The notes: generated by a model not told the origin, from the letters alone. 64,000 nucleotides of DNA from Flectonema sp. DT1601 (GCA_964019425.1 OZ025831.1:372001-436000); one strand, 5' to 3'; shown: positions 19,007 to 29,985, counted from the first letter of the stretch. Numbers and translations are program-made.

Positions 19007-19783
19007 ATGTCTTTGACCGAAACCCATGAGAGGATTATCGCAGAAGCACGGGAAGCTCTTGCATATAGTTGTTTTTTGTTCCAAAACGCACAGACTACAG
19101 CAGCTGAAGTTCTGTGGGTACACAGAAAGATGATCCTCACAGAAGCTGGTGTACTATTTCTGTGTCGGAAATTCAAAAGAAAGATGAGTAACGAAGTAGT
19201 AACAGCCCAAAATCGCCGTCGGAAAGAGATTGAGAATGAGAGATCGTCATTCTTAGAGACATGTGCAACCGATTTGGAAAGGGTCCGTGATAGAGAGTCG
19301 AATTCCACTCAACAGACAGAAAACCTGCAACAACCCGTACAGCAAGAGGAGGAGACGACACAACCTGCCTGTGAGACCGGCGGGACAAGGGGGTATGCAA
19401 CCTCTCTCTTCGCAGATCTACCTGAAAGTGTTATCCAGCAGAATGTACGGGCTGTCCAGTCAGCTCCCGCGTATTGCGTCTCCGAGGTACCCGCTAAAGA
19501 CCCAGAGTACGCACGCAACTCGAAAAGAAAGGATGCCCAGAATGTGTGGGTTGAAAAGGTTAATAAGGTGCAAACACAAATGCCATCAGTCATCCAGACC
19601 AGGGTGATCAGGGTGATTCTGTCCCCACCCGTCGAGGTGCATAAATGCGTAATATGCCTCTCACCTGATTTGGTGAATGGCAAAGACTTTTTGAAGCTAC
19701 TGCATTTTTGGCCATTTATGGTAGTTCATATCCATGTTATAGGCCAACGCTATTTTAGCATAGAAGATAACAATGCGTTTTAG
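19007..19783 (+). pseudogene. 303-aa accessory ORF, broken by the R2-like element
   Basis: It is identical in kind to 28121-29032 up to RYFSI (nt 19761), then runs into the 3' end of the minus-strand R2-like element and stops within a few codons (EDNNAF). The missing C-terminal 50 or so residues are not found next to the element's 5' end, so the break is tied to the tandem duplication rather than to a simple insertion. Confidence 0.8.
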
Positions 19784-21730
19784 AACGCTGTCGTGACGCC
19801 ACGTGAACCTCCCTTGTGTTAAAGAGACAGGACAGCCTGTTAAGACATGCCTGAGGGTAGGATTCACTTTGCCACACAAAACACAATTTTGGTCCACATT
19901 GGTGATGTTCCACCTCTTTAAATTATCTTGTGAGGGGAGGGTGTTTGTAACCGCTTTCAGTTGAAATGAGATATAGGCAGGATTTCCCTCCCTAAGTACC
20001 TTATTCCAGGTGAAGTCGTTTATCATACATTTAGACCACTCCTTCCACTGACCTTGGACTTGTAATTTATTCAAGGAGTTCAGTAGTTCATCTGTGGCTT
20101 CCACTTCAAAACGCTTAAGGAGATCGGGGCGAGTAGTACGTAGATCGCGCAATCGGTGACCAAGACCAGCTGATTGCTTCGCAAGAGAACGGTAAGAAAA
20201 AAACTTAATAAGGCGCTCCCACTCAGCAGAAGCTGAAAACTTTTTCGACCAATTGGACGATTTCTCCATAATAACATTGTAGACACCGTGCATGTCAGAG
20301 TCCTGTGAGGATCTGAGGATGTCTAGTTTAATTGATTGCGCTTGTTTATATAGCGTCTCAACTCTTTTGTGTCTGAGACCAACAGTGTTCTTTGATCCGG
20401 TAAAAAGGATGACTGTGTTCGCAGAGCGGACAAATCCCCACCATTTCTTCAAAAAAGGTTTAATAATTTTGTCCATTTTTTTGGCAAAAGGGAGAGATAA
20501 GTCATGGATCATTAAACTCCATGTTAACCTTGACAATAACAAGTGTTGGACAGACCAAGCTTTCTGAGACCCATATAGTGGCATGGCGTCGACTTTTTTT
20601 AAAAAATTCCTGGTAAAAGTGGTCAGGCGCTCTCGCAATTTCTGTTCCTTGGCGTTCGGCTCAAACCAACGCCCGAGGTATTTGAACTCTCCAGCTTCCT
20701 GGAGATTCGTAATCGGAACATTGTTAATCTTCAGGTCCGGGTTAGCTGGTTTCCCTTGTACAAAGCTGTGGGCAATGCATTTCTGGGGTTTCGCTTTCAT
20801 ACCACGAGACCAGGAAAGAAACTGTTCGAGCGACTTGATTAGCAATTTTGCCCCCGCCTTTGATGACGTGGTAAGTTGTAAATCATCAGCAAAAGCTGCA
20901 ACTAATAGTTGGAGGGATTTATTGTTAAACTCATAGGCTTCCTGTTGATGAACTGCTAAGGAAAAGAGCAGTAGTTGGAATACCAAATTAAAAAGGGTTG
21001 GGGAGGAAACGCAGCCTTGAAAGACACCAACTTCAAAAGGGATAGTGGGCGTCAGGCCTTCTCCAACTCTGATTTGGACGCGCATGGAGGAATAATACCT
21101 TTTATAGAAACCGATTATTCTTTCGTGAATTCCGAAATATTTTAAAGCAAAGAAAATTAATTGATGTTTGACTGAGCCGAAAGCATCTGCCAAATCCACC
21201 CAGACAATTGTTAGGTTTTTCCGGAGAGCTTTCACTTCTTTAAAAATCTCTGAGGTGATCGTGGCATGTTCGATACACCCAGAGACACCTTTCCTAAAGC
21301 CTTTTTGAAAATTAAATTTAGAAAGAGTGTGGTTTGCTACGGCTTCCTGAATAACCGTATTAAAAATTTTCCCGTCGCAGTTGCCCACAGCTATCGGTCT
21401 CGTTTTCGAGATGTCTTTCCCATCGGAGTTGGGCTTTGGGAGCATTGTTACAAATGCTAAGCCCCAACTATCCGGATAGGCCTTGAGTTCGAAAATTCTC
21501 TTTAATACCTTGTAAAGTGCTTCCATAAAAGTTGGGACCTTTTTCCATACAACATAAGGTATGCAATTGGGACCAGGGGCACATTTGTTTTTTTTCTTTG
21601 ATAAGAGAATACCAAACTGTTCGAAGCTCGGGAACTGGATATCATCCATTGTCTTGTAGTCAGACTTAGGGATGGGTGAAATCAGTTTTTTTTTTTTCAT
21701 TGTCACAATAATTGTTTTTAAAATGTTCAA
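19697..21730 (-). CDS. R2/NeSL-like reverse transcriptase, copy 2 (no endonuclease domain)
   Basis: This uninterrupted 677-codon frame has RT motifs as in copy 1 (VWVDLADAFGSVKH at about 176-189, GVFQGCVSSPTLFN, FADD at 280-283, YLG). It continues through the thumb to a CxxC-x8-H-x4-C knuckle (C616, C619, H628, C633) and RFTWRHDSVLKRIVIF. R2-group proteins normally continue with a restriction-like endonuclease. Here the element ends at 19762, and the last 21 residues are antisense of the 303-aa ORF with a host-supplied stop. Translation probably begins in the zinc-finger frame upstream via the A-run. It is either a defective copy or a form mobilised in trans. Confidence 0.85.
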   Translation of the reverse strand: MNILKTIIVTMKKKKLISPIPKSDYKTMDDIQFPSFEQFGILLSKKKNKCAPGPNCIPYVVWKKVPTFMEALYKVLKRIFELKAYPDSWGLAFVTMLPKPNSDGKDISKTRPIAVGNCDGKIFNTVIQEAVANHTLSKFNFQKGFRKGVSGCIEHATITSEIFKEVKALRKNLTIVWVDLADAFGSVKHQLIFFALKYFGIHERIIGFYKRYYSSMRVQIRVGEGLTPTIPFEVGVFQGCVSSPTLFNLVFQLLLFSLAVHQQEAYEFNNKSLQLLVAAFADDLQLTTSSKAGAKLLIKSLEQFLSWSRGMKAKPQKCIAHSFVQGKPANPDLKINNVPITNLQEAGEFKYLGRWFEPNAKEQKLRERLTTFTRNFLKKVDAMPLYGSQKAWSVQHLLLSRLTWSLMIHDLSLPFAKKMDKIIKPFLKKWWGFVRSANTVILFTGSKNTVGLRHKRVETLYKQAQSIKLDILRSSQDSDMHGVYNVIMEKSSNWSKKFSASAEWERLIKFFSYRSLAKQSAGLGHRLRDLRTTRPDLLKRFEVEATDELLNSLNKLQVQGQWKEWSKCMINDFTWNKVLREGNPAYISFQLKAVTNTLPSQDNLKRWNITNVDQNCVLCGKVNPTLRHVLTGCPVSLTQGRFTWRHDSVLKRIVIFYAKIALAYNMDMNYHKWPKMQ

Positions 21731-22637
21731 TTATTTTTTCCTCTGGAATATCAAGGGAGGGGGGTTGAGGATCTTCTTTTTGGAGTTCTTCTTTTATGGC
21801 AGTAAACGGATTTTGACGAAATTTATCTTGTAATTTTTTGAATAAATTTTTCTTTTCTAAATTCCGATACATTCGGAAAATCCTTTTCATTCTCGTTCTT
21901 GCCTCTTTCCATTTGACAGCGTTCTCTATAGAAGGCCCAGATTTGCGGAGCTCCTGTCTTAGCTGTTTCATTTCCAGACGACATTCAAGTTTTTCTTGGT
22001 CGAGGATGACCTCTTCCCTTGATTTCTGTTTGCGGGGTAAATTCCGCTTTGTTTCTTCAAAGAAACCGCTACATATTTGATAAACCGTTTTGAGTAGTTT
22101 ATCAAGTTGGTCGGCAGGTTTTGAAGAGTTTTCTGTTTCGACGGTGAAAGTTTGAAGTTTTTCTGCAGCAGAAACGTCGATGTCCTTCCATTCAGTTCCA
22201 AAAGATCGGAATTTGAGACGAGACGGGTGTAACGGGGTAAAAGTGGGTGTTGTAGAGTTATAAGGAACGAAAGCTGTTTGTGAAGTTTTAAAATCTACAG
22301 ATTCTCCTACAAAGGGAGGTTCCAGGTCTGAATTATTCCCTGTGAGGGGAGACAGAGGTGTACCTTTACATGTACCGTTAACACAGTGTTTCGCTCTCGT
22401 AGCGATACTTTTGAAAAGCTTACCACAATCTGGACAAGGTAAGTGGTAACAATCTTTAACTTGGGAGTGGGTAGATGGGGGAAAACGTGACTTATAGTCC
22501 TTAAATTCCTTACTAAACTTACAGTTACGTCTAAAATGCGCAACTGGACCTTTGAGGTATGTCTCAAAACATAAAGGACATTTGGCTACTAAAGTTTTAT
22601 CCCCATCCAGAGCCGATCTCGAAATAGCCTCTTGCAA
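21666..22637 (-). CDS. N-terminal zinc-finger part of the R2-like element, copy 2
   Basis: It has the same 323-codon sequence as 12594-13565: two C2HC-type fingers, a basic linker, and a frame ending in the 12-A run (T-run on the plus strand at about 21685-21696), where it overlaps the RT frame by 65 bp. The frame is open upstream of the TTG used here (residues such as RRCHKDTGNHL), so initiation may be further upstream or non-AUG, as is common in R2 elements. Confidence 0.75.
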   Translation of the reverse strand: MQEAISRSALDGDKTLVAKCPLCFETYLKGPVAHFRRNCKFSKEFKDYKSRFPPSTHSQVKDCYHLPCPDCGKLFKSIATRAKHCVNGTCKGTPLSPLTGNNSDLEPPFVGESVDFKTSQTAFVPYNSTTPTFTPLHPSRLKFRSFGTEWKDIDVSAAEKLQTFTVETENSSKPADQLDKLLKTVYQICSGFFEETKRNLPRKQKSREEVILDQEKLECRLEMKQLRQELRKSGPSIENAVKWKEARTRMKRIFRMYRNLEKKNLFKKLQDKFRQNPFTAIKEELQKEDPQPPSLDIPEEKIIEHFKNNYCDNEKKKTDFTHP

Positions 22638-23255
22638 AGCCTCGGGGGCTGGGTTGGCTGAGAGATGGTTGCCAGTATCTTTATGACACCGCCGGCCCGG
22701 TGTTTCTTTTTTTTTTTGTTGTGAAGTAGCAATAATAAAAAAAAAAAAAAATAGAAAAGAGAATGGCTCAGAAACAATATCGATGAGTTAAGATCTTTTT
22801 TTTTAAACTATTCCTTTTTTTTAAATTTCGGGCAGCTAACCCTAGAGTTTTTTTTGGTAAATACTGTTTAAAGGAAAACGAGCTACGCTCTAAAACAGAA
22901 AAATCGGAGTAACTACTTGTTTATAATATATATTTTGATAAATAATGTGGTTGGCAAATGAATGCCGAAGAGGCAACTTGAGAAAAGCAATTGGATGAGA
23001 AGAAACATTGGGTCTTATAAAGCAAAGGAGATAGAGGGGCCTAAAAAGACCGCAGAGTGGATAGCTCCTACTGAAATATTTGTTCTAAAAGTTGCTAAGT
23101 ATTTCTCACTTAGAAATTTTTTATTTTTTTATTTTCAGCTTAATTAGCTACAAATTGTTTCTACTAAGTGTTTCTCACTTAGATATTTTTTTTGCTTTTC
23201 AGCTCCTTAAAAGCTGCTAAGTGTTTCTGCTAAGTGTTTCTCACTTAGAATCTTA

Positions 23256-25846
23256 TTGTTATGTTCGTTTTCTATCCCTTCTCCTATCCCTTTTGTTCAA
23301 AAAAAGCGGGAGATCCCAGACATCCGCCTTAGATGGATTGCAGGTACTTCTGTCAACTGTGAAACTTTGATTGAGGAAACGAAAGAACCTGACAAAGAGA
23401 CTGACGAATCAAAGAAGGTGACCAATACAAGAGAGAGAGTTTTTCGATCCAATGTAATGACACACGCTCAACAAGAACTTACTGGAATTATTAAGTTAAT
23501 ACTTCTCACACTAAAATCGAAGGACCATATGGAATATGTAAAGACTGGTGTTAGAAAATATTTTATTGTCGACTCAGTAGATGAGGTAATACAACGGATT
23601 AAATCCAACTACCCTGAATTTTTAAAATACGCCGAACCCAAAACTTATGACTTCACCACCATGTACAGCAACCTGAAGCATAAGGTACTTAAACGAAATT
23701 GCAAAGAAGCAGTAGATGAAGCTTTTAGATTTTCCGGTAAGAAACATTTTCCGGTAAGAAACATATTGCACGAAATAGCAGAGCACGTGGAAAGTCCAAG
23801 ACTTTCTTTTTCACAGACGGAGTTGATGCAAACACAAAGGAATACACTTCCGAAATGATTGGTAAACTAATTGACATGTGTATCGACTATTCTTTAATCC
23901 AACCGATTGGTAGTCATCAATGCTACCGTCAAACGAAAGGGATACCCATGGGTGGTAATGCCTCCCCGCTTCTAGCTAACTTGTATTGTTATGCAGTTGA
24001 GAAGAAATTTATAGATCAGTCAACTCTGGAAATTGCGAAGTCACATACTTTAACTGTAAGATATATTGATGATTTTTTATGCTGGGGGACAAAACAACCA
24101 CCGCAAAAGATGTACGGCATGGACTACAAAGATACCTCCCTAGATAGTAATGATGTGGTGTTTCTTGGTGCACGGATACGGGTCGAGGAAGACATTGCAA
24201 GGGAAGAAGTGAAAGTTAAAAAGAAATTTATTCGTCTCTCCGTTCATCGGAAAGAGTGGAACTTCAAACCTTTACAGTACGTGCATGCAGACTCCACGAT
24301 GCCTGATTCCATACCCAAAGGTATAGTTAAAGGAGCGATGTATAGAGCCAGCATGATTTGTAACAACCTCTCTGACCTACTAATAGAGTTTGAATGGATA
24401 ATTTATCGGATGATTACTAGAAAATTTAAAAAGCATCACATATCAACCGGCTACAAGGAATTTTGTGACGAATTCTATGAAGAATATCCTTTTGTCAATA
24501 AAAGATGCATCAATCTTTTCTACCGGATCCTTGAAGGCTTGAAGAAAGATTATTACTACCCGACTAGTGAAAGAAACTATATAACGTACCCGCCCATCGA
24601 AAAAGATGAAATTGAAACCGACAGAACAGCTGTCCTAGTTCAAAAATTGTCATCCCCTACCAATTCGGATGCCAAGGTGAATCTGGGACATTTGGACGAG
24701 TTGGTTTCTTATTTTACGTTTCGGGATATGAAAACTCTACTAGAAACTATGGACTGGGACTTAACAATACCCTCGGTAAACACAGCAGGTAATTGTTTCT
24801 TTGAATCTATGGCACTAATAATTTGTCAAAATGGAGTCATAAACGCTGAATGGGTACGTAGAGTTATACATCGTAGACTGACTTTAAAGAAGGAGCAATA
24901 CCAAAGTTTTGTAGACACAGATTATGAAAATTTCACAGAAGATGTACTTGACAGTAATCCATATACAGATCATGTGTATATTCAAGCTTTCTTAGATGAA
25001 ATGGGTTGTTCTTTAATACTAATCACTATTAATAGCGTGCAGGAAAAAAGTTTACGATGGATTTCCCCAGCCAGTACACAAGATACATATTTTTGGGGTA
25101 CGATCGGTGTAATGGCGTACCATACTACTTCTGAGCACTATATGCCAATTTTACCGAGAAGTCACGGAAAACAATGCACCATATTTACTATGTCACAATG
25201 GAATTATGAGGCTTTTATGAATTTAATAGTACCTGAATTAGCGAAAATGTGTCCTAATTTTGTCGAAGCTGATACTCTTCTATCGAAAGCGGGTGCCACT
25301 ATGAACCTTTTAACCTTCGACAACGTTAATTATGATGTTTACGAACTGTTGCATTACTGGTACTTCGATGAGATCAAAATGAAAGCAGCCACAACAATGT
25401 CAAGTTGCTCAGATTTAACCTCAGAAACCGTATCTGTGACCTCTTCCGATTCATTTTCCTCAACTACTTCCTCAAGTTCTAATACGATTGATGAAGAGCT
25501 AGTTGTGGATGTACTTATTAATTTATTAGAAGATTCAGACATTCTAATTTTTAAAGAAGAGCTTCACTTATGTCCAGCAAGACACAACCTGAAATTTGCG
25601 AAGGTAAGTAGTAATATGTACTGTAACATCTGTGATCGCAACATGCCACAAACCACTTATAATTTTGCATTCCAATGTAGACAAAAAGACTGTGATTATG
25701 ATGTTTGTTTGAGTTGTTTGGGATTATTCATCTGTACTGCGTGTGGTGCCACGGAATCTCAGGCCGGAAGACAATTTAATTTACGAGGCTTAAGATCACA
25801 CCAAACTCATTGTACAGTCTTTCGAGAGCAAAGCGAACGTAGTTAA
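23256..25846 (+). CDS. Penelope-like reverse transcriptase-OTU-zinc protein, copy 2
   Basis: This is a duplicate of 14184-16774, with the equivalent intron at 23737-23816. The two frames overlap by four bases if unspliced and join in phase if spliced. I noticed one substitution, Leu to Phe in the C1-like module (TYNFAF). All visible catalytic motifs (YIDD, GNCFF, SEHY) and zinc ligands are retained, so both copies look coding-competent. The hairpin repeats and leader region upstream are the same as in copy 1. Confidence 0.75.
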
Positions 25847-25883
25847 TTATCACTCGCAGCAAAGTATTGCGAGATGTGCTCCA

Positions 25884-26112
25884 CTGGTAGTGTGCTACGA
25901 ACCAGAAATAATTTATATTTTATTTTTATTCTTTATTTCCTTTATTATTTTTGCAAAAATAATTTTCCTTTTTTTTAATTTTCCTTTAATATTTATTTAC
26001 CTTTGAAGTGTGAAGGAATACTATTTTAAGCTGTAACGGGCTACAGGGCATGGGGTGCTCAACCTGTAGTACGTGGCCCCCGAATCCCCATATTCGACAG
26101 CACATATGGGAT
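25884..26112 (+). other. Structured 3' non-coding region, copy 2
   Basis: It is the same as 16812-17040, including both stems; I noticed no differences. Confidence 0.5.
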
Positions 26113-26227
26113 TTTTTATCGATACCAACTGTTGATTTCTTATATTGCAACCAGGTTTGGCCGAACCCTATTCTCGTTTTTGCCAGTTTCAAGTTGCTTT
26201 CCATTTAATATTAGTATCAAGTTATCC

Positions 26228-26496
26228 CCCCACTCTATTTATCGTCATTGGTGCGCACCTTCGAACAGGAAGGCCAACATTGACGGAATTTTTTACTTCT
26301 CTTCCCAAGGTTGAACCTTGGGATAAAAACAAACAATAACACAGTGTAGACAAACACCTGCCGGACATCTGCAGAGCAGCGATCGATGTCGATGTCTTCG
26401 TTGTTGGACTTCCTGGCGTTTTTGTTTTTGTTGTAAACAACAACACAACACCAACTAACTTCTTGAAAACAGGTTTGTCTCATTGCCCGTTCTTTC
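26228..26496 (+). repeat. Palindrome module, copy 2
   Basis: It is the direct copy of 17156-17424, with the 19-nt palindrome at 26304-26322. Confidence 0.8.
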
Positions 26497-26620
26497 TTGT
26501 TTCCCTTTGCCGCCGGAAGAACGAAGGTCGACGGAGGTCCGAAGCATTGCTTGCGATGATGTTCCGGTATGTGTTGCGTCTCTGTTAATTGTTTGTTTCA
26601 ACTCAATTGGTTCATCTTAG

Positions 26621-26815
26621 GTTTTAGAAGTCTTCGTCCTGTTCGATGGGAAGGGCCTGAATCAAAAGTTCACTGCCCCTATTCCGCTCCCAACTTCCTC
26701 AACTCATGAACAAGGCAATAACCCTGCGAACCCAAATGTTTACGGTACCTGTCCGATGTGCAGACACGTAGTTGAGTACTTTACACACTGTGAACCGCCG
26801 TTAGATCAACAGTAG
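26621..26815 (+). CDS. Exon of a small CxxC/His peptide, copy 2
   Basis: It is the exact counterpart of 17549-17743, with the same acceptor site, CPMC...HC motif and stop. As in copy 1, the start codon is unresolved. Confidence 0.4.
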   Translation, partial: VLEVFVLFDGKGLNQKFTAPIPLPTSSTHEQGNNPANPNVYGTCPMCRHVVEYFTHCEPPLDQQ

Positions 26816-27280
26816 TATGTAAAACATTGCTGTTACTTTTAAGTGGGGTTACCGCCATAGTTACCGCTACAATGACGGTAACTGGGGTTTTAAGTCATCT
26901 GCACTGTTATAAACAAGTGAAATAAATTATTAATCAGAAAAACAAACAAACAGAATGTTTATCTAAAATTGAACAGCGTACAATCTTGGAGAAAACAATA
27001 GCACCAGCCAAAGTCCTTCATTATCCGACAGACATCTGTCGTTACTCTTATGTATTCAATATTGTTTTTACTATTCCTTTCTTCTATGGTATGCTTCCCA
27101 ATTAGCAACCATTTCCCTCCCCTGCCTAACTCTCCGTTACGTCTATGCATGGCGACCATTCCTATAGTTCACTTTTTATTTTTTCGATCGTCTACAAATT
27201 GGCGTCAGCTTCATTTCCTGCGGTGTTCTAATTGTATTACTTTACTTACGCCACCAGATTCACATTTGATCTGCAATAAT

Positions 27281-27925
27281 ATGTCTTTTAGTCTCTTTTT
27301 CATGGCACGTGAAAGGCTCTTCGTGGCACGGGATAACTTCTCCTCGGCAAATGATAAATTGATCACAGCCCGGGATAACTTAAAATCGGCCAGCGAGAGG
27401 TGCACGACGGCAGGTAGCCACAAAGAGGCGATGACAGCACTGAATGACATGGCCACCGCAGAACTTCCTACTGCACTAGCTGACATGATCACCGCACAAT
27501 CAGAGCTTTCTACTGCACTAGCTGACATGATCACCGCACAATCAGAGCTTTCTACTGCACTAGCTGACATGATCACCGCACTATCAGAGCTTTCTACGGC
27601 ACTATCCGAAACGGCTGACAGCAACATCGAGGACCCCAACCATGATATTACTGATGCAATCCATTTAGTGTCTGACTCTGAAGAAACGGCCGACAGCAAC
27701 ATCGAGGACCCCAACTATGATATTACTGATGCCTGTGTTTGTTGCTACGCACGGCCTTCGTCCATTACTTTCCCTCGCTGTCTTCACACTGTAGTGTGTT
27801 CCATATGTTATGACAGCCTCGCTTGGCATTCTCATCAAGATAGAACGTGTTTGAAATGTCCGATATGTAGGAGTGTTATTCAGGAGTATGATCCTGAATC
27901 GGGCGATGATTCAGACACTGATTAG
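27281..27925 (+). CDS. RING-finger protein, copy 2
   Basis: It is 214 aa from ATG 27281, in the same arrangement as copy 1 but with three instead of two 14-residue ALADMIT repeats (a clean 42-bp expansion within about 27475-27600). The C-terminal RING has CVCC, CLH, CSIC and CPIC ligands intact and ends in an acidic tail (ESGDDSDTD). The leader motif lies at 27182-27208. The repeat expansion is the largest difference I noticed between the two 9-kb units. Confidence 0.75.
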   Translation: MSFSLFFMARERLFVARDNFSSANDKLITARDNLKSASERCTTAGSHKEAMTALNDMATAELPTALADMITAQSELSTALADMITAQSELSTALADMITALSELSTALSETADSNIEDPNHDITDAIHLVSDSEETADSNIEDPNYDITDACVCCYARPSSITFPRCLHTVVCSICYDSLAWHSHQDRTCLKCPICRSVIQEYDPESGDDSDTD

Positions 27926-28120
27926 ACATAATTTTTTTTTTTATTTCCTCTCTATTTTCGGTATGTCTCACTAACTGGCAACCATTTCTCCGGTACGTCT
28001 TTCATTGGCGACCTACTTTTTCTTTCGATCGTCTACAAATTGGCGTCAGTTTCTTCCCGCAGGGTTTAACATTGTATGATCCCTATTCCACTACCCAGAC
28101 TTAATTATTAACACACTAAC

Positions 28121-29032
28121 ATGTCTTTGACCGAAACCCATGAGAGGATTATCGCAGAAGCACGGGAAGCTCTTGCATATAGTTGTTTTTTGTTCCAAAA
28201 CGCACAGACTACAGCAGCTGAAGTTCTGTGGGTACACAGAAAGATGATCCTCACAGAAGCTGGTGTACTATTTCTGTGTCGGAAATTCAAAAGAAAGATG
28301 AGTAACGAAGTAGTAACAGCCCAAAATCGCCGTCGGAAAGAGATTGAGAATGAGAGATCGTCATTCTTAGAGACATGTGCAACCGATTTGGAAAGGGTCC
28401 GTGATAGAGAGTCGAATTCCACTCAACAGACAGAAAACCTGCAACAACCCGTACAGCAAGAGGAGGAGACGACACAACCTGCCTGTGAGACCGGCGGGAC
28501 AAGGGGGTATGCAACCTCTCTCTTCGCAGATCTACCTGAAAGTGTTATCCAGCAGAATGTACGGGCTGTCCAGTCAGCTCCCGCGTATTGCGTCTCCGAG
28601 GTACCCGCTAAAGACCCAGAGTACGCACGCAACTCGAAAAGAAAGGATGCCCAGAATGTGTGGGTTGAAAAGGTTAATAAGGTGCAAACACAAATGCCAT
28701 CAGTCATCCAGACCAGGGTGATCAGGGTGATTCTGTCCCCACCCGTCGAGGTGCATAAATGCGTAATATGCCTCTCACCTGATTTGGTGAATGGCAAAGA
28801 CTTTTTGAAGCTACTGCATTTTTGGCCATTTATGGTAGTTCATATCCATGTTATAGGCCAACGCTATTTTAGCATCAATGATGACGGGAAGACAACACCG
28901 GAGCAACATACTATCACACTAGAAAGAGTACTCCCTCTTCCAGAAGACTTGGAAGAAGCAGCAATGCGTAGCTTTATAAGACTAGTCAATTCCCAAGAAG
29001 TCCACCTCTTACCAAGAGATCTAACTTGCTAA
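28121..29032 (+). CDS. 303-aa accessory protein of unknown function, intact copy
   Basis: I do not recognise the family. The N-terminal third (to about residue 110) is helical and charged (RKFKRKMSNE, RRRKEIENERSS), consistent with coiled coil. The middle is Gln/Thr-rich. The C-terminal third has HKCVICLSPDL, a CxxC that could be a partial RING-like half-site, followed by LLHFWPFMVVHIHVIG and LERVLPLPEDLEEAAMRS. The start is ATG 28121, with the leader motif ending 72 nt upstream. Its constant place beside RING and RT-OTU genes suggests an accessory function of the mobile element, for example as a nucleic-acid or partner-binding protein, but this is a guess from context. Confidence 0.65.
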   Translation: MSLTETHERIIAEAREALAYSCFLFQNAQTTAAEVLWVHRKMILTEAGVLFLCRKFKRKMSNEVVTAQNRRRKEIENERSSFLETCATDLERVRDRESNSTQQTENLQQPVQQEEETTQPACETGGTRGYATSLFADLPESVIQQNVRAVQSAPAYCVSEVPAKDPEYARNSKRKDAQNVWVEKVNKVQTQMPSVIQTRVIRVILSPPVEVHKCVICLSPDLVNGKDFLKLLHFWPFMVVHIHVIGQRYFSINDDGKTTPEQHTITLERVLPLPEDLEEAAMRSFIRLVNSQEVHLLPRDLTC

Positions 29033-29227
29033 AAACACCAAAGCCATGCCATGCATTGATGAAGGGGATATTATATTTAAGAAGACTTGCGTGCTAGCAT
29101 GTACATGACCGAAAGAAATTTCGTATGATGCACAAGAATCTAAAGACTACATCTGCATCGCTTGGTGTCACGGCCATTCAAATCGGCCAGCGAGGGGTAC
29201 ACGACGGCAGGTAGCCACAAAGAGGCG

Positions 29228-29563
29228 ATGACAGCACTGAATGACATGGCCACCGCAGAACTTCCTACTGCACTAGCTGACATGATCACCGCACTATCAG
29301 AGCTTTCTACGGCACTATCCGAAACGGCCGACAGCAACATCGAGGACCCCAACTATGATATTACTGATGCCTGTGTTTGTTGCTACGCACGGCCTTCGTC
29401 CATTACTTTCCCTCGCTGTCTTCACACTGTAGTGTGTTCCATATGTTATGACAGCCTCGCTTGGCATTCTCATCAAGATAGAACGTGTTTGAAATGTCCG
29501 ATATGTAGGAGTGTTATTCAGGAGTATGATCCTGAATCGGGCGATGATTCAGACACTGATTAG
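29228..29563 (+). pseudogene. 5'-truncated RING gene, copy A
   Basis: It begins abruptly at about 29178 in the middle of the alanine-rich region, with no leader or original ATG. The first ATG is 29228, giving 111 codons with one ALADMIT repeat and a complete C3HC4 RING. It sits about 130 bp after the 303-aa stop, so it may be a retro-truncated copy or be read from the upstream transcript. The RING ligands are intact, so function is not excluded. Confidence 0.65.
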
Positions 29564-29743
29564 ACATAATTTTTTTTTTTATTTCCTCTCTATTTTCGGT
29601 ATGTCTCACTAACTGGCAACCATTTCTCCGGTACGTCTTTCATTGGCGACCTACTTTTTCTTTCGATCGTCTACAAATTGGCGTCAGTTTCTTCCCGCAG
29701 GGTTTAACATTGTATGATCCCTATTCCACTAACTGGCAACCAC

Positions 29744-29985
29744 GGATCAGTTCTTTTGAAATAGACCAATTGATGGATCCGATTTATTATTTAACTGGAA
29801 TGAAGTCCCTAGAACTTACTGATGAAGGCCTAAGAGGGACAAGTAGTATAAGATTAAGGCCTGAAACTACGTATTCCACAGTGTATTATGGAACACCAGA
29901 ACAATGTGTTTTTATAACTTTTCTTTTTTATATTTTATTTTGGTGCACTTTTTTATAATAAACTCATATTCTAACTGGCAACCAT
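29744..29985 (+). other. ~240-bp insert between AACTGGCAACCA repeats
   Basis: AACTGGCAACCA precedes the segment (about 29732) and recurs at its end (about 29974), like a 12-bp target duplication. The insert has an open frame (DQLMDPIYYLTG...) and a hammerhead-like core described under findings. It is copied at 31745-31986. Confidence 0.5.

Larger units (their letters stand above)
11277..19761 (+). repeat. Left unit of the ~9-kb tandem duplication
   Basis: It corresponds to 20349-28875 with a constant offset of 9,072 bp up to the RING gene, where the right copy has one extra 42-bp repeat (offset 9,114 thereafter). I noticed very few base differences, for example T to C near 16590/25662. The unit contains the R2-like element, the Penelope-like RT-OTU gene, a small CxxC exon, the RING gene and the first 755 bp of the 303-aa ORF. 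Confidence 0.9.
20349..28875 (+). repeat. Right unit of the ~9-kb tandem duplication
   Basis: It corresponds to 11277-19761. The two units abut at the R2-like 3' end (19762). The unit carries the same genes in the same order, but the R2-like element is uninterrupted and the 303-aa ORF is complete. Near identity over more than 8 kb implies a very recent duplication or an assembly effect. Confidence 0.9.

Noticed and set aside
29710-29958. 82-codon ORF as a separate gene
   Set aside because: It starts at a TTG in the leader region, depends on the 240-bp insert and ends in a T-rich hydrophobic tail; no independent support.
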